The notes beneath the pieces were generated by a model that saw only the letters and a list, made by a program, of their open reading frames with translations, had not been told where the DNA came from and searched no databases. From the NCBI GenBank assembly GCA_004151065.3, contig NWUY0300013160.1, forward strand, positions 51,150 to 73,989: 22,840 nucleotides of DNA. Reading direction: 5' to 3'. This stretch comes from Larix sibirica (Eukaryota; Streptophyta; Pinopsida; Pinales; Pinaceae). Made by a program: the position numbers and the translations under genes. Positions 19,527-22,840 of the stretch are shown piece by piece; within the stretch, counting starts at the first letter, position 1, and every line of letters starts with the position of its first letter.

Positions 19527-19901
19527 AAACACAACTAAGAAATGAATATAAAAAGAACCAGTAATAAATATCAGTCAAGATTAAGTCGACAAAATAAACT
19601 AGTTAAAAAATGTCGTTGACGGTTACCACTAGTTGAGTCTCGATTGACCATGCTCAAGTCAGTTAATAACAATATCTCAATCGAAGAACATTCTAGTCAA
19701 TACTCCATTCGAATGTCATTTCTAATCGAGTGTCAGTCGACTGTAATATTTGGTCAAGTCTTAGCTGACCACTCAACTTTGGTCAAGACTCAGTCAACCA
19801 CTCCAAAGCAATGAAAAGTAGTAAAGAGGAGCATTGTATGACAATGCAGTCAAAGATACACATATGTATGACGTCTTCAAACATTTGTTCAAATTGTTCC
19901 A
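19527..19901 (-). other. 3' untranslated region of the minus-strand element
   Basis: Noncoding stretch between the end of the reading frame and the polypurine tract. It is dense in GTCAA/TTGAC and GTCGA/TCGAC words, about ten in 300 bases, and otherwise featureless. Confidence 0.5.
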
Positions 19902-21287
19902 CTACCATTCATCAATACAACCACAGTCTATCTTAGTAGTCGGCACTGGTCCACGGTTCTGTCTTTCACGTCTTTTCTCCAAATGCTTGAAAGAATAGTT
20001 GCCACCTTTCCAAAAAATTGGATTCCTTGGAAAACTCCTCCGATTCTACTGATGAGGATGTCTATATGGCACAAATTTATGTTCGGGTGGAACAGGTGAT
20101 GCAGGACCAGGTTCTGGTTCACCAACATGAGCAAAACAACCCTGCACATCAATAATAATGGTATCTGCAACAAGATTCTCATTTTCTGGCTCATCATAGA
20201 CAACGAATTGATTAATATTTTCAACACTTTCAACAATAGGTTGCTCTTCCAACAAATCAGTCTGAACACCTCTAGCAACAAACAACACTCTTTTGGTGTC
20301 AGCAAAGCTAGGTGTAGCAACATCATAGCCAAGACTTGTTCTTGGTGGATTCAATTCAAGGGTAATAGGAACATCAATACCCTATCCATTCTTCCCAAGT
20401 CCTCCGGTATATCCCATTTTGATCAGCAGTCAGAACCCTATACCTGTAGTATTCTTCTCAAAGCTAGGAGAGATGACATCATTAGTTGCCAACAAATCAT
20501 GAGATGAAATAACATCAACAACATCATTCTTATAGTTATTTAATTCACAAACAACTAGGATACAAGCAAGATGATTAAAGGTATAAGAAGAGATAGGCGA
20601 GCCTAGTAGCTCAACAACATCAACAATATTCTTCTCGGTCTCCTGCAATCGATTGATTTCTAGTTCAAGACTTTGCTTGCAATCCTTTAATCCCTTAATA
20701 GTCTCATCTTTATCAATTAGATGTAGCAACATAGCATCATAATCTTCTTTTAAGGTTTGATATTCTTCAAAAAATTGATTATTATCTTCTTGAAGAGGAG
20801 CAGCTTCTTCACAAATCTCATCAACAGAGGCTTGCAAATGGGTAGCCTCATTAGCTAGCTGGCTATTCTCTACTTCCAATGTGCAAATTTTCATCTTCAA
20901 TCCATCAATATCTTCATGAGAGAGGGCTTTCACCTCTTCTTCCAGGTCATCAACCAAATCTAATTTATCTCCAAATTCGTCTATCAAATTATGGAAAATG
21001 GATTCCATGGTATTTTCTAGCACAAAAATCATTCGAGATTTCTCATCAAACCGTTGCAAAAGTCTAGTTTGAAAGAGAGCAACCTCATCTTCCAGCTGGG
21101 TATGGGCTGTCTCAAGTTTATTCTTCAATCATTGATTGTCAGTATGCAACTCTCCAACAAGAGTTTTCAAGGCTTCTACTTCTTGACGAAGCTAGATATG
21201 AGATTCTTCCAAGGACATGACCTTCTTCTCCTGAATCTCCTATGATTTCTTAAATGCTAAAGCTTCATCATCGTCTAACTTACCCAT
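19902..21287 (-). pseudogene. Coiled-coil / G-patch-like protein of the minus-strand LTR element
   Basis: The minus-strand frame from ATG at 21287 (MGKLDDDEALAFKK) to TAG at 19904-19902 is 461 codons, with no frameshift but six in-frame stops (21242, 21194, 21131, 20432, 20384, 20048). Residues 1 to about 220 are strongly heptad-like and Glu/Lys/Leu-rich: a long coiled coil. Residues about 291-320 read MGYTGGLGKNG, stop, GIDVPI, then SLGYDVA, matching the Gly pattern of a G-patch, an RNA-associated motif also seen in plant retroelement proteins. An acidic, Pro-rich section and a basic Arg-rich tail follow (HLEKRRERQNRG). It is the only frame between this element's primer site and purine tract. 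It may be a gag-like or captured protein. I do not recognise the whole protein, and no zinc knuckle, protease or RT is present. Confidence 0.65.
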
Positions 21288-22638
21288 TTTTAATAGGCTT
21301 TCAATTGCACAATTGAATTAAACAAAGATCGAGTGTTTGCTTGTTCGCTGGTTAGCAACAACAATAATAAAATAGATAATTTTTTCAAACTTCACGTTAA
21401 AAAAAAAATCAACAATATAATTAAATGTTGGTCGAATGCAGAATTGAACCAATCAAGCAAATCATAGGGTGACTATACCAATTAAATTTGCTCACAGTTG
21501 TTAACAATATCAAAATAAGTTAATCAAACTTCTTACACATGTACCAATAACCGATGATACCTTAAATACAAGTCTGTTGATCATCAAGGTAGGATCCAAT
21601 CAATACTCAGTCAAGTGACCGATCTTCGGTTTGACTATACTGGTCAATAAAGAAATGGACTCTACAATTGGCGGTCCACAAAGACCAAGCAAGTGTACAA
21701 ATTGAAATCACAAGTGATTAGTCGATGACGACACTATATTTTTCCAATTTTTCAATTGATACTTCAATCAATTCCACACCCAGCTCTCTCGATCCATATA
21801 TTAATTGACCCAATCATTCACAGGAAAACAATCACCACAACTAATGATAACTTGATAACATAAGAGATTGACCTACCCAATGCTCAGTCGATCCTCTATC
21901 GACTAATACAGGTTGAGAGTGCACTTGGTTGGTAGGTTTTCTTTTACACATCGACCATGCAATCATGATCAAGAGTAGGTGAATATTGATCGACAATATC
22001 CATTCAATTGTCTCATCCAAATCGAAAACATCCATGAAAATGCAAGTTGACATGGTTCATAGGTTTCATGCAATCAACAAGTCAATAGTTGGTTACTTCA
22101 TATGCCGACTATGCACTCAACACTCTATCAAAGGAATGGCTACCCAATCAATAGCCTGTGTATTCCCTTTTCAAATTAGGGCAACATATGGCCAGCCCCA
22201 AAAAATTGGTGCATCAATTTTTGTACAAGCCCACATAAATCCCAGATCGTCCCACAAAGCTAGGGCTCACACAATTGGTTGAGATATCTCAAGCAATTTA
22301 TCGATTCAGAATTCCATTTGGTCTTTCGAAATCCATTGGTGTTTTCTAGTTGACCATCTACTACTACGAAGGCTTAGTCAACTTAGTCAAGCGACATCGT
22401 TTAATCGAAGACTATGCAAAACAATCTTCATATAATGACTTATCACACGACAAATACGTGATTCTTATGCCTGAGATAGAAACACACACGGTGGTTGGTA
22501 TCCACAGTAAATATCCATGGATAAAATTAGGACACCCTATAAACTCGCATATCCATATGCCACAATTCACCAATAAATGTAGCTCATAAACCACAATGGA
22601 ACTCTCCTTTTGCAAAATCTCAGATCACAAACCATTCA
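21288..22638 (-). other. Long leader of the minus-strand element
   Basis: About 1.35 kb between the primer binding site and the first ATG of the main frame. I see no conserved protein. Its middle and upstream parts (21600-22400) contain about fifteen GTCAA/TTGAC/GTCGA/TCGAC words. Short frames such as 21986-22282 on the plus strand look incidental. Confidence 0.55.
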
Positions 22639-22650
22639 GCTCTGATACCA
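22639..22650 (-). promoter_or_regulatory. Primer binding site, initiator tRNA-Met
   Basis: On the minus strand this reads TGGTATCAGAGC, the 12-base complement of the plant initiator tRNA-Met 3' end. It directly follows LTR text ending TTCCAACA. It fixes both the orientation of the element and the LTR boundary at 22651. Confidence 0.92.
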
Positions 22651-22840
22651 TGTTGGAATAGGTGATTAAATAGTAGAAGAGAAAGAGATTTCCGACAAAA
22701 TAGTGGTGGTGTCTAAAGACATTGTTTGCACTTAAGCACAATGAGCAAGATCCATAAGAGCACAATGATCCGATGTGATGATAGAACAATCTAAGAGACC
22801 ATCTATAAATAGGTTTGGATATGGACCAAACTAGCATCCA
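22651..22840 (-). repeat. LTR (5' LTR) of the minus-strand element, cut by the window end
   Basis: Begins TGTTGGAATAGG on the plus strand, the complement of the CCAACA end next to the primer site, and repeats 18880-19069. CTATAAATAG at 22803-22812 is the complement of CTATTTATAG, a plausible core promoter element for minus-strand transcription about 150 bases before the primer site. The rest of the LTR lies outside the window. Confidence 0.88.

Noticed and set aside
1-22840. CRISPR arrays, bacterial operons, rRNA or tRNA genes
   Set aside because: No regularly spaced short repeats, no ribosome-binding-site organised genes and no structural RNA; all repeats are LTR-element duplicates.

Overview
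The window looks like nuclear DNA of a land plant with a large, repeat-rich genome. It contains no host gene I can support. Nearly every part that can be interpreted is decayed LTR retrotransposon. The Ty3/gypsy pieces are of the non-chromovirus (Tat/Athila-like) kind found in plants: there is no chromodomain after integrase and there is an extra reading frame downstream of integrase. A gymnosperm-like genome is plausible from the family type, but the sequence does not prove it.

Layout: (1) 1-5991 is the 3' half of a Ty3/gypsy element: RNase H tail and integrase, a 1 kb spacer with a polypurine tract, an extra ORF of about 840 codons (aORF), a terminal polypurine tract, and the first 1.1 kb of an LTR. 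(2) 5983-8730 is a second, shorter copy of integrase end, spacer and aORF, fused at both ends to LTR sequence. (3) After a single N at 8731, a third copy runs from the RT catalytic centre through RNase H, integrase, spacer and aORF into LTR sequence (8732-13599). (4) 13600-17424 holds the 5' half of another Ty3/gypsy element: zinc-knuckle gag, protease, a gag-capsid-like linker and RT, ending at a second N (17425). (5) 17426-18317 is another LTR copy. (6) 18318-18879 is unassigned. (7) 18880-22840 is a different LTR element on the minus strand, with two LTRs, a perfect 12-base initiator-tRNA-Met primer binding site, a polypurine tract, and one 461-codon frame encoding a coiled-coil protein with a G-patch-like motif. 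No RT or integrase is seen in it.

Nothing appears able to code for a working enzyme. Catalytic residues are lost in protease (Asp to Tyr), in RT of the gag-bearing element (YMDD to YMDV plus a stop) and in the first integrase (Asp to Phe, Glu to Lys). The third integrase keeps its D,D(35)E triad but has frameshifts and stops.

The most notable observations are: an apparently perfect 1,190-base duplicate block that ends exactly at an N, pointing to an assembly join; nonsense codons shared between copies; chimeric junctions at short homologies; a gag-capsid-like module between protease and RT; and the non-autonomous minus-strand element with its unidentified protein. All comparisons were made by eye.
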